DNA of 14,759 nt. Source: SIAJ01 sp035258765 (GTDB taxonomy: Bacteria; Planctomycetota; Planctomycetia; Gemmatales; Gemmataceae). Every line of letters starts with the position of its first letter. The first letter of the stretch is position 1. Shown here one piece after another: positions 1-6,529 of the stretch. The notes below the pieces were generated by a model. That model ran no database searches and was not told where the DNA came from. It worked only from the letters and a program-made list of their open reading frames with translations. The DNA is taken from NCBI GenBank assembly GCA_035258765.1, contig DATFWZ010000720.1, positions 1 to 14,759 on the forward strand, written 5' to 3'. A program made the position numbers and the translations under genes.

Positions 1-217
1 CGAGGACCGCCACGATCGGGATGCGGACCACGTCAGTCAAATCGCGAGCCAGCACCTGGGCCTCCTCCGGGAGGCCGAAGTCGGTGAGGTCCCCGGCCAG
101 GAGGAGGACGTCCACTTTGCCGGCGGCCTCCTCGAAGACCGCACGGAGGCGCTTCTCAGCGTCTCGCCCGTAGTGGACGTCGGCCACCGCCCCGATGCGC
201 ACGACTTCGCCCGCCAT
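1..217 (-). CDS. Metallophosphoesterase, N-terminal part (cut by window edge)
   Basis: Calcineurin-like metallophosphoesterase, probably cleaving a phosphomonoester or phosphodiester with two bound metals; the substrate cannot be told. The 72 visible codons, read from ATG at 217, begin MAGEVVRIGAVADVHYG. They carry the first two metal-binding motifs of the family: D-x-H (ADVHYG, residues 12-17) and GDxxD (LLLAGDLTDFG, about 39-49), each after a hydrophobic beta strand. The expected GNHD motif would lie just outside the window. A GGGAGG Shine-Dalgarno sequence 5 nt upstream supports this start. The gene begins 13 bp after the stop of the upstream nucleotidyltransferase on the same strand, so the two are probably co-transcribed. 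The family call rests on motifs seen directly; any functional link to the neighbour is inference. Confidence 0.85.
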   Translation of the reverse strand, partial: MAGEVVRIGAVADVHYGRDAEKRLRAVFEEAAGKVDVLLLAGDLTDFGLPEEAQVLARDLTDVVRIPIVAVL

Positions 218-230
218 CGGCACCTCCCGG

Positions 231-1037
231 TTACCGACCGGATCGCACCCCGTCCGTCCATTCCGCGACTTGCTCCGGCGTCATCCGCCCGCGCGGGGCC
301 GCGCGGGCGTCAGCATACCCCCACTCCTCGACCGCCGGCAGGTAGCTGACCGCCGCGAGCAACGTCCCTTGGCAGACGCGATCGACCGGCGCCTTGCCGA
401 GCTCGGCATCGAGCCGCCCGGTCAGCTCGCGCATCACCCATTCCGGCACGCGATTCCGCTCGCCCGGGTACGCGAACCCGAACAGGACCAGATGGGTGTA
501 CAGCACGCGCCAGTGTTCGCCGAACCGGTCGATCAAGCGGCGCCAGTCAAGTCGGTGCCCGCGGAGGCGGAGGATGTGATGAATGTCGGCGCCGTCGTAC
601 CGGTGCCGCTCCATGATGAACGCCTTCGACCACAGGCACTCCTCGGCCGGGCACAGGCGGATCGGCTCCCCGACCACTTCGCCCTCGATCGCGTGCCGGA
701 ACCAGTCGTCGTCCACCGCGCCGGCTCCGTTGCCCGAGCTGTGGATCAGGTCGATGAAGTAATCGCCGCAAACGGCTTTCGCCAGCCAGTGGGAGTAGGT
801 GATCTCGGTCCGAAAGCCGACGGCGGCCAGGGTGGCGAGCGCCCGGTCGCGGTCTTCGGCCCGGAGGAAGAGGTCGAGGTCTTTTGTGTGGCGGACGATG
901 CCTGCGTACCGAGCCAGGGCGTACGCCCCGCCGACGAGGAACTCGACGCCAGCGTCGCGCAGGGCGCGAATGGCCCGGTGGTAGCAATCGACGGCCGCGG
1001 GGTCGTTCGGATCGTATTGCGGAAGGGCCTCGGACAC
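231..1037 (-). CDS. Nucleotidyltransferase family protein (Pol beta-like fold)
   Basis: Protein of 268 aa of the minimal nucleotidyltransferase superfamily, which transfers an NMP to a protein, RNA or small molecule; the target is unknown. Counting from the GTG start at 1037, residues 33-60 hold FLVGGAYALARYAG followed by TKDLDLFL. This is the GG-x-A turn plus the D-x-D metal pair (D53, D55). A third carboxylate lies in YFIDLIHS (D96). A conserved-looking Lys in ECLWSKAFI (about 138) and RYDGADIHHIL resemble the AbiEii/MNT-type C-terminal half. GTG at 1037 is preferred because a perfect AGGAGG lies 6 nt upstream (1044-1049). An in-frame ATG at 1067 would add ten basic residues (MNRPRLRRRS) but would place this ribosome site inside the gene. 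The metallophosphoesterase follows after 13 bp. Family assignment is fairly sure; role is unknown. Confidence 0.82.
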   Translation of the reverse strand: MSEALPQYDPNDPAAVDCYHRAIRALRDAGVEFLVGGAYALARYAGIVRHTKDLDLFLRAEDRDRALATLAAVGFRTEITYSHWLAKAVCGDYFIDLIHSSGNGAGAVDDDWFRHAIEGEVVGEPIRLCPAEECLWSKAFIMERHRYDGADIHHILRLRGHRLDWRRLIDRFGEHWRVLYTHLVLFGFAYPGERNRVPEWVMRELTGRLDAELGKAPVDRVCQGTLLAAVSYLPAVEEWGYADARAAPRGRMTPEQVAEWTDGVRSGR

Positions 1038-1067
1038 GGACCGCCTCCTGAGCCGGGGACGATTCAT

Positions 1068-1285
1068 GCAGTCCGCGGCGGGGAAGGGCTGCGGGGACCC
1101 GGCGGACGCACGGGCCGGCCGGAATACGTCGGAAATGAACGGCGAAGTGCGCCACGGCCCGCGAGCGGGACTAAGAGTGCAGATGCCGTGCCGCGACAGG
1201 GATCACCGATTGAGCCCCTATCGTAACCCCGGGGTTAGCCGACTAAGGGTGCCCGACGCCTTTTATCACGAGTGGCAACGACCGC
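1068..1285. other. Divergent intergenic region between nucleotidyltransferase and pilT
   Basis: About 220 bp separate two genes transcribed away from each other, so promoters for both should lie here. I see no convincing -35/-10 pair and no convincing small gene. The only marked element is a perfect 14-bp palindrome at 1224-1237, listed separately. The long plus-strand frame that crosses the region is antisense to the nucleotidyltransferase gene and is not believed. Confidence 0.5.
1224..1237. promoter_or_regulatory. Perfect 14-bp palindrome upstream of pilT, possible operator
   Basis: TAACCCCGGGGTTA is a perfect palindrome lying 48 bp before the pilT start codon in a divergent spacer. Its size and symmetry would fit a dimeric repressor or activator site, but a GC-rich genome also yields such palindromes by chance. 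No partner copy was seen elsewhere in the window. The regulatory role is inference only. Confidence 0.3.
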
Positions 1286-2380
1286 ATGGACACGCACCAG
1301 ACAGTGACCGCCGTTCCGGATCGGCTCCGCGAGTGGCTCGACGACGCCGTCCGGGCCGGGGCCTCCGACCTGCACCTGACGGTCGGCTACCCGCCGGCCC
1401 TGCGCCTGCACGGCGACCTCACCGAATTGGCGGAAGATCTGCTCACGGGCCCGGAAGTAGACCAGCTGCTCGGCGCCCTCTGCCCGGCCGACGACCGCGA
1501 CCGGCTGCGCCAGCAGAAGGACGCCGACTTTTCCTTCGAGGTCTTTGCCGGCGGCCAGCCGACCCGGTTCCGAGCGCATCTGTTTCATGCCGCGGGCCAC
1601 CTCGGCGGCTGCTTGCGCGTGGTGCCAGCGGCGATCCCCGAGTTCGATTGGGCCGGCTTCCCGATCGAGCTGGCCGAGCGGCTCGCGTTCCTCCGCGACG
1701 GACTCGTGATCCTCACGGGCCCAACCGGGTCTGGCAAGACCACCACGCTGGCGATGATCGTCAACCTGCTCAACGAAACCGGGGGCTACCGGATCATCAC
1801 CGTCGAGGAGCCGGTCGAGTATCTGTTCCCAAAGGCGCCGCACTCGGTCGTCACCCAGCGGGAGGTCGGCCGCGACGTGTTGTCGTTTGCAGACGGGCTG
1901 CGGGCCGGGCTGCGGCAGGACCCGGACGTAATCCTGGTCGGCGAGGTCCGCGACCGGGAGACGGCCCAGATGGCCCTGAGCGCCGCGGAGACCGGCCACC
2001 TGGTGTTCACGACCCTGCACACCCGGGATGCCAAGGGGGCGGTCACGCGGTTCGCCGACCTGTTCCCTCAGGATGCGCAGGGGATCGTCCGGGCCCAGCT
2101 CGCGATGAGCCTGCGGACGGTCGTGAGTCAGCGATTACTGCCCGGGGCGGTGCGCGGTGAGAAGCGGCACCTGGCGCTGGAGGTGCTTTGGAACACGTTC
2201 CCGATCGCCAGCGCCATCCGCACGGGCAAGCTGGAGAGCATCGACAACTATTTGGTGACCAATCGCGAGGAGGGGATGATCAGTTTCGACGAGTCGATCC
2301 GGCAATTGCTCCGAGCCGGGAAGATCACCCGCGACGTAGCCGAGCAAAACGTCCGCGAGCCGGCGATCCTGAACCGGTGA
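1286..2380 (+). CDS. pilT: PilT-family type IV pilus retraction ATPase
   Basis: Hexameric cytoplasmic secretion-superfamily ATPase that in the PilT family powers pilus retraction and twitching. The 364 aa match the usual PilT length (about 340-370). Visible motifs are an N-terminal PAS-like region with the PilT-type GASDLHLTVG (25-34), Walker A GPTGSGKT (145-152), Asp box ITVEEPVEYL (171-180), Walker B DPDVILVGEVRD (212-223) and His box TGHLVFTTLHT (236-246). A C-terminal AIRTGK (310-315) corresponds to the AIRNLIRE region of retraction ATPases, which favours PilT over the longer PilB. No SD is seen before ATG 1286, but the homology starts close to it. No pilB, pilC or pilin gene is near, so this is an isolated copy. 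A degenerate repeat arm starts at the base after the stop. A VirB11/GspE-like role is the less likely alternative. Confidence 0.93.
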   Translation: MDTHQTVTAVPDRLREWLDDAVRAGASDLHLTVGYPPALRLHGDLTELAEDLLTGPEVDQLLGALCPADDRDRLRQQKDADFSFEVFAGGQPTRFRAHLFHAAGHLGGCLRVVPAAIPEFDWAGFPIELAERLAFLRDGLVILTGPTGSGKTTTLAMIVNLLNETGGYRIITVEEPVEYLFPKAPHSVVTQREVGRDVLSFADGLRAGLRQDPDVILVGEVRDRETAQMALSAAETGHLVFTTLHTRDAKGAVTRFADLFPQDAQGIVRAQLAMSLRTVVSQRLLPGAVRGEKRHLALEVLWNTFPIASAIRTGKLESIDNYLVTNREEGMISFDESIRQLLRAGKITRDVAEQNVREPAILNR

Positions 2381-2403
2381 CGCTATAGGGAAGCCGCCCT
2401 GTG
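2381..2403. repeat. Degenerate single arm of the family-A palindromic repeat
   Basis: The 23 bases immediately after the pilT stop codon resemble the left arm of the full repeat at 2429 plus its upstream flank. Both begin CGCT, share TAGGGAA at the same offset, and end in GTG, with a few substitutions between. This may be the remnant of an older insertion or a partial duplication. It is short, so chance similarity is possible. Confidence 0.4.
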
Positions 2404-2428
2404 AGTCCTGCCGGGACGAACGTGGCGC

Positions 2429-2536
2429 TGTAGGGAACGCCCTCCGTGGCGTTCCGCACGGCTGGCTCCCGCGGGAACAATGACATGCCCCGGGGATAGC
2501 GACGCCTGCGGAACGCCACGGAGGGCGTTCCCTACA
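2429..2536. repeat. Palindromic interspersed repeat, family A, copy 1
   Basis: Two perfectly complementary 29-bp arms (2429-2457 and 2508-2536) flank a 50-bp centre. The left arm begins TGTAGGGAACGCCCTCCG. Each arm itself contains the near-palindromic core GGAACGCC...GGCGTTCC, so each can also fold alone. The centre holds CATGCCCCGGGG. A second, diverged copy of the same overall plan lies at 13166-13273. There is no transposase, so this looks like a non-autonomous MITE- or REP-like element. It sits 48 bp after pilT and 82 bp before the ferredoxin gene. As RNA it would form a very stable hairpin and could limit read-through between the two genes. Confidence 0.88.
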
Positions 2537-2618
2537 ACGCGGGGGTGTTTGACCTCGACAATTCCCGTGGCCGGCGCCAACTAATGGGATGACGCCCGCG
2601 CCGCCGAGGAGACTCCCG

Positions 2619-2975
2619 ATGCCGATGCTGACCGCGGAAGGGATGGGGACGTTCGAGGTGCCGGCCGACAAGCGGATGGTGCTGGCCCTCGAGGACGAGG
2701 CCGGGATCGACCAGCTCCACGCCTGCGGGGGCAACGCTCGGTGTACCACCTGCCGGGTGGAGTTCATTTCGGGCGAGCCGCCGACCATGACCGAGGCCGA
2801 GCGGCAGGTGCTGGCCGCCCGCGGGCTGACCGGGGTGCGCCTGAGCTGTCAGATCCTGTGCGACCACGACATGACGGTGCGGGCCATCAGCCGCCTCGCT
2901 GGCAGCGGCCGCAAGGACGTCGGCCCGCGGCCCGCGGACAAGATCCCCGCGCCCAACGGCGTCAGTCCCTCCTGA
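2619..2975 (+). CDS. 2Fe-2S ferredoxin
   Basis: Small soluble electron carrier of 118 aa with a beta-grasp 2Fe-2S ferredoxin fold. Cluster ligands are visible as ACGGNARCTTCRVEF, i.e. C36-x5-C42-x2-C45, and the fourth as LSCQILC (C77), with an extra C81. The spacing fits plant or adrenodoxin-type and related bacterial ferredoxins. The region from 59 (TEAERQVLAARG) is the usual helix before the last ligand. ATG 2619 is chosen because GAGGAGA lies just upstream; the ATG at 2589 would add ten residues (MTPAPPRRLP) outside the fold. The Pro/Lys-rich tail after about residue 95 is not part of the usual domain. No reductase or oxygenase gene is adjacent, so the redox partner is unknown. The 3' end overlaps by 14 bp with the convergent gene on the other strand. 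Confidence 0.9.
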   Translation: MPMLTAEGMGTFEVPADKRMVLALEDEAGIDQLHACGGNARCTTCRVEFISGEPPTMTEAERQVLAARGLTGVRLSCQILCDHDMTVRAISRLAGSGRKDVGPRPADKIPAPNGVSPS

Positions 2976-3963
2976 CAGACACCTCGTACCGCGTCGTCCA
3001 CGAGAACGACTGGCCCGGCTCGAGCTTGATCTCAACGAACGGCTCGGGACACAGGGCCGTCTTCGTCCCCCACACGTGCCATTCGGTGACCGGGACGTTG
3101 CCGGTGATCGTCACGCCGAATCCGGTCTTCACGTCGCGGGCCGTCACCTCGTGAGTCTTACCGCCGGCAAGGCCATCCAGCTCGGTGTAGATCGTCCCCT
3201 TTTCCAGCACCTTTTTGAACACGAGCGACGGGCCGTCCAGGGCGGCGAAGTCGCCGAAGTCGGTCTTCTTCTCCCGCGGCTTCGGGTCGGCCGGGAACGT
3301 CAGCCGGTAGTCCGGCCCGACGGGCTTGCCGTCGAAGCTGAGGAAGTTGTGCCCGTAGTGGTCGGTGTGGATGGCGACCTTGCCGGTGTTCTTGAGCGTC
3401 CGCTCGATGGTGAAGCCGGTCTCGCCCGGTTTCAGGAGCACCTTCTTGCGGTACTCGTAGGCGTACCCGCCCGGGCCGTCGGCGGCCTGCCTCAAGTCAA
3501 CGGCCACCGTGCTCGTGCTTCCGGTCCACGGCGCCGGTTCGACCACCTTGTAATTGCGATGGAACTGGTACGGCTTGTCGTCGGGCTTCGTCAGCAAGCC
3601 GATACCGATCTTGAGGAACTTGCCCCCCGGCTTGGTCTCGGCGTACCCCAGTGGGGTGCGGAGCATCCCGAACTCCTCGGCCGTCCCGCCGACGTCGTCG
3701 TGGCCCTCGGGGTTGTGCGGAGTCTTCCACTCCTGGAACAGTGTGTGCTTGCCGTATTCGACCTTCGACACGATCCCCGACCAGTCGAACCGCGGCCCGC
3801 GATAGTACCCGGAATTGGCCCCGGGGAGCAGGACGGTGAGCGTGAGGTGTTCGTTCTTGACGATCGCCTGCGGGTAGTCCGCGGCACGGGCCGGGGACAT
3901 CACAAACGAACAGGACAACACAGCCAACAATTTTCGAAGACCACCGCGGCCCATGCTGTTCAT
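2962..3963 (-). CDS. Secreted galactose mutarotase-like protein
   Basis: Protein of 333 aa with a Sec-type signal peptide (basic MNSMGRGGLRK, hydrophobic stretch LLAVLSCSFVMS, likely cleavage after ARA, about residue 28). The mature part opens with beta strands and SGYYRGPRFDWSG (51-63), and has a later HTDHYGHNF (199-207) and CPEPFVEI before an L-x-PGQ strand (305-318). Together these resemble aldose 1-epimerase/galactose mutarotase-fold proteins that act on or bind carbohydrates outside the cytoplasm. I cannot assign catalytic residues with certainty. ATG 3963 is chosen because AGGAG lies 8 nt upstream and the signal peptide begins there; the open frame running further upstream only overlaps the preceding gene. 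It follows the DUF885 gene by 11 bp and is probably the last gene of that transcription unit. Confidence 0.72.
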   Translation of the reverse strand: MNSMGRGGLRKLLAVLSCSFVMSPARAADYPQAIVKNEHLTLTVLLPGANSGYYRGPRFDWSGIVSKVEYGKHTLFQEWKTPHNPEGHDDVGGTAEEFGMLRTPLGYAETKPGGKFLKIGIGLLTKPDDKPYQFHRNYKVVEPAPWTGSTSTVAVDLRQAADGPGGYAYEYRKKVLLKPGETGFTIERTLKNTGKVAIHTDHYGHNFLSFDGKPVGPDYRLTFPADPKPREKKTDFGDFAALDGPSLVFKKVLEKGTIYTELDGLAGGKTHEVTARDVKTGFGVTITGNVPVTEWHVWGTKTALCPEPFVEIKLEPGQSFSWTTRYEVSVRRD

Positions 3964-3974
3964 CCCGTCCACTC

Positions 3975-5729
3975 CTATCTGGGCTTCTTCAGACGCTCGC
4001 GGACCAGGTCCGGCAGGAACTTCACCGGAAGAGTGCCGTGCGCCAGCACCGCCTCGTGGTACCGGCCCAGGTCGAACGCGCCCCCCTGCTCCCGGCCGAT
4101 CTGCTGCCGCAATCGGTAGAACGCGGTTCGGCCGACGAAGTACGTTGACAGTTGAGCCGAGCTCTGCTTGACCCGGACGATCTTTCCGAGCGCCTCCCCT
4201 TCCGTCTGGAACGCCTCGTCCATCAGGAACTTCTTCGCCTCGTCGTCGGTCATGTTCGCGCAGTGCATGCGGTTGTCGAGGATGGCATTCGTCACCGCCC
4301 GCAGATACCACTTGAACTGGTGCAAACGCAGGGAGAGGTCCCCGTCGCCAAATCCTTGGTCAAGCATCATCTGCTCGGTATAGACCGCCCATCCCTCGGC
4401 GAACGTGCCGGACGAGAGCACCTTGCGGATCAGAGACGGGTGCCGGTTGGCGTATTCGAGTTGGACGTAATGCCCGGGGTAGGCCTCGTGAATGGTGAGG
4501 AGCTTTATCATTGCGTGGTTGTACTCCTCCAGGTAGCTCTTCACCCTCCGGTCGTCCCAATCCTTCGGCGGCGGGCTGACGGCGAAGAAGCTGCGGGCAC
4601 GCGGGTCGAGCGGCGGAGCCGGGTTCAGGTACGCGGTCGTGTGCCCGCGCTGGAACTCCGGCATCTCGATGACGGTGCACCGGTCCGGCCGTGGCAACCG
4701 GAGGATGTCGCGACTCCTGAGAAACTCCTTGATCTCGTCCACCGTCTCCTTGACGTCCGCGACGAGGGTGTCAACTTCCCCGTGATCCTTGCCGAGCTCG
4801 CCCATGACCTTTTTCACGCACTCCCGCTGCCCGGCCGGGTCGTCCGGCGGCAGCGGCTTCTTTTCGAATAGCTTCGGCCAGAGCTGCCGGGCGACCACGT
4901 ACATCTCCCCCCGGACTCGCTCGGCTTCGGACTCGGCCTCCCGGAGCACCTCGGTCGCGGTGACGCCAGCGCCCAGCTCCAGCTCGAACTTCTTGGCAAA
5001 TCTCTCCTTTCCAATTCGCCACTCGCCCTTGGCCCTCGGGAGCAACTGATCCTCGAGGAACTTCTGGTACTCCTTGAGGGCGGCGACTGCCGACTTGCAC
5101 GGGCCCGCGAGCGCGCTCACTCCCGGCGTCTCGCCGGTGATTTCGAAGATCCCCTGCTCGTAGAAGGCGATGGCACCCCGGTTCTGCTTGATCGCGGTCT
5201 CGACGAACACCCGGGGCGGGTTCCCCAGGCTCTCCTTGGCGGTGAGAAGGAGCCTCGGGACGTCGCCGATGCGGGACGCGGCGTCGCGGACGGCCAGGGG
5301 CTTCCGGACCGTCGATTGTGTCAGGATGAGGAACACGCTGTCGGTCGTGTACTCGTTCCACACCCGGGGGTCGTCGGCGAACCGATTCGTGTTTTCCGCC
5401 AGCCACACGTCGCGAGTCAGCGCGTCGCGGAGGATCTGGTAATCGACCTTCCCCTCCGCGGAGAGCTTGCCGATGGTGATCTCCTTGGGCAGTCGGGCCA
5501 GGGTGTCGCGCTGCCGCTGGACGTTCTCCGCCCGCGCCTTTGGGGAGAGGTCGTCGAGCCGGTCATCGTACCGATGGTCGCCGAGTCGGCTGGCGTCCAG
5601 CGGGGCGTGCTTCAGGAACTCCTCGAGGTATTCCTTGAAGAACGCGGCCAGGCGGGCGTCCTCGTCGACGGCGGCGGCGCGAGAAGTGAGCGCAAGAGTC
5701 ATGAGAAGCGAGCAGACAAGTCGGCACAT
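3975..5729 (-). CDS. Exported DUF885 family protein (putative metallopeptidase)
   Basis: Protein of 584 aa, typical for DUF885. It has an N-terminal signal peptide (MCRLVCSLLMTLALTSRAAA, cleavage near residue 20), so it acts in the periplasm or outside. The family hallmark HEAYPGH is at 414-420, followed by FAEGWAVYTEQM (443-454). These would supply two His and a Glu for zinc binding as in carboxypeptidase-like gluzincins, with the first Glu as general base. The N-terminal region has the usual family opening, an F-x-x-Y-L-E-E-F helix and then DASRLGDHRYDDRLDD. Peptidase activity is established only for some relatives, so the function here is inferred. No clear SD precedes ATG 5729, but the signal peptide fixes the start. 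It lies 52 bp after the HAD gene and 11 bp before the mutarotase-like gene. Confidence 0.88.
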   Translation of the reverse strand: MCRLVCSLLMTLALTSRAAAVDEDARLAAFFKEYLEEFLKHAPLDASRLGDHRYDDRLDDLSPKARAENVQRQRDTLARLPKEITIGKLSAEGKVDYQILRDALTRDVWLAENTNRFADDPRVWNEYTTDSVFLILTQSTVRKPLAVRDAASRIGDVPRLLLTAKESLGNPPRVFVETAIKQNRGAIAFYEQGIFEITGETPGVSALAGPCKSAVAALKEYQKFLEDQLLPRAKGEWRIGKERFAKKFELELGAGVTATEVLREAESEAERVRGEMYVVARQLWPKLFEKKPLPPDDPAGQRECVKKVMGELGKDHGEVDTLVADVKETVDEIKEFLRSRDILRLPRPDRCTVIEMPEFQRGHTTAYLNPAPPLDPRARSFFAVSPPPKDWDDRRVKSYLEEYNHAMIKLLTIHEAYPGHYVQLEYANRHPSLIRKVLSSGTFAEGWAVYTEQMMLDQGFGDGDLSLRLHQFKWYLRAVTNAILDNRMHCANMTDDEAKKFLMDEAFQTEGEALGKIVRVKQSSAQLSTYFVGRTAFYRLRQQIGREQGGAFDLGRYHEAVLAHGTLPVKFLPDLVRERLKKPR

Positions 5730-5781
5730 GAAGCGAGTCCGGCGGGGGGTGATAAAGGGATAGCTGAAAAGAAGGGGCGGG

Positions 5782-6447
5782 TCAATAATTGGAGTTGGGC
5801 TGTTGCAAAAGCACCTCTTGGATCACGTCGCCCATTCCGGGGAAGAGTCGTGTAGTGCCGGCGGCGCGCAGCGTGGTCTCGTCGTGCGACCCGGTGGGCA
5901 CCACCCACGTCTCGACCCCGGCCCGGCGGCCGGTCTCGACGTCCACCTCCATGTCGCCGACGTACAAGGCTTCTTCTTTTGGCACGTCGAGCTTTGCGAG
6001 CGCCTTTTCGATCATGGCCGGGTCCGGCTTGACCGCGCCGGCGTCGTCCGGACCGAAGACGACATCGAAGTACGCGTCGATCCGGAGCAAACGGAGGAGG
6101 ACCCGGGTGAAGTACGACGGCTTGTTACTACACACCCCGAGCTTGATGCCCGCAGTCTTGAGCGCCGCGAGCCCGTCGGCGACCCCGGGCAGGAGGCGCG
6201 TGTGCGTGCCCATCACCGTCGGGTGGTGCTCGCGGTAGAGCCGGGCGGCCGCTTCCGGGTCGATCCCAGGGAGGATGTTCTCCATCAGGTTGACCAGCCC
6301 GTGGCCGACGAGGCCCCGCACCTGGGCCTCGGTCAGGGTCGGCCGGCCGTGGTGCTGCAGGACGTGGTTGACGCTGGCGGTGATCGCGGCGTAGCTGTCG
6401 GCGAGGGTGCCGTCGAAATCGAACAGGACGGCTCGGAAGCGCGGCAT
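5782..6447 (-). CDS. HAD hydrolase, phosphoglycolate phosphatase-like
   Basis: Cytoplasmic phosphatase of 221 aa. HAD motifs are complete: DFDGTLADS (10-18; nucleophile D10, acid/base D12), motif II Ser in GVCSNKP (S107), motif III Lys in AVKPDP (K140) and motif IV GDMEVDV (164-170; metal-binding Asp). The helical cap after motif I (residues 20-85) is the subfamily I type of Gph/PGP phosphatases, including LVGHGL near 47. Gph removes phosphate from 2-phosphoglycolate, but close relatives act on pyrophosphate or sugar phosphates, so the substrate is open. ATG 6447 starts the fold directly with MPRFRAVLFDFDG and has AGGAG about 12 nt upstream. The 80-codon upstream extension overlaps the divergent gene and is rejected. 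It is probably the first gene of the run with DUF885 and the mutarotase-like gene. Confidence 0.9.
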   Translation of the reverse strand: MPRFRAVLFDFDGTLADSYAAITASVNHVLQHHGRPTLTEAQVRGLVGHGLVNLMENILPGIDPEAAARLYREHHPTVMGTHTRLLPGVADGLAALKTAGIKLGVCSNKPSYFTRVLLRLLRIDAYFDVVFGPDDAGAVKPDPAMIEKALAKLDVPKEEALYVGDMEVDVETGRRAGVETWVVPTGSHDETTLRAAGTTRLFPGMGDVIQEVLLQQPNSNY

Positions 6448-6529
6448 GCTGTTGTCTGACTCCTCTGCATCTGGTTTAGGGGGTTGCCGGAGAGAAGAAA
6501 GCCGCGACGCGGCGCGGTACACTGCCCGC

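Noticed and set aside
195..1226. 343-codon plus-strand open frame across the nucleotidyltransferase
   Set aside because: It is antisense to a gene with intact catalytic motifs and a good SD. The product has no recognisable motif, and long open shadows are expected in GC-rich DNA.
2325..2580. Small minus-strand open frames across the family-A repeat (peptides with RNATEGVP or ERHGGRSLQ)
   Set aside because: The peptides come from the repeat arms and recur at copy 2 (RNATEGVP near 13242), so they reflect repeat sequence and not a gene.
3964..4311. 116-codon upstream extension of the mutarotase-like gene
   Set aside because: It overlaps the DUF885 coding region in another frame, while a signal peptide and AGGAG support the start at 3963.
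6484..6523. Possible promoter TTGCCG ... TACACT before the SUMF1-sialidase gene
   Set aside because: The spacing is 28 bp, too long for a sigma70-type promoter, and the second hexamer would leave almost no leader.
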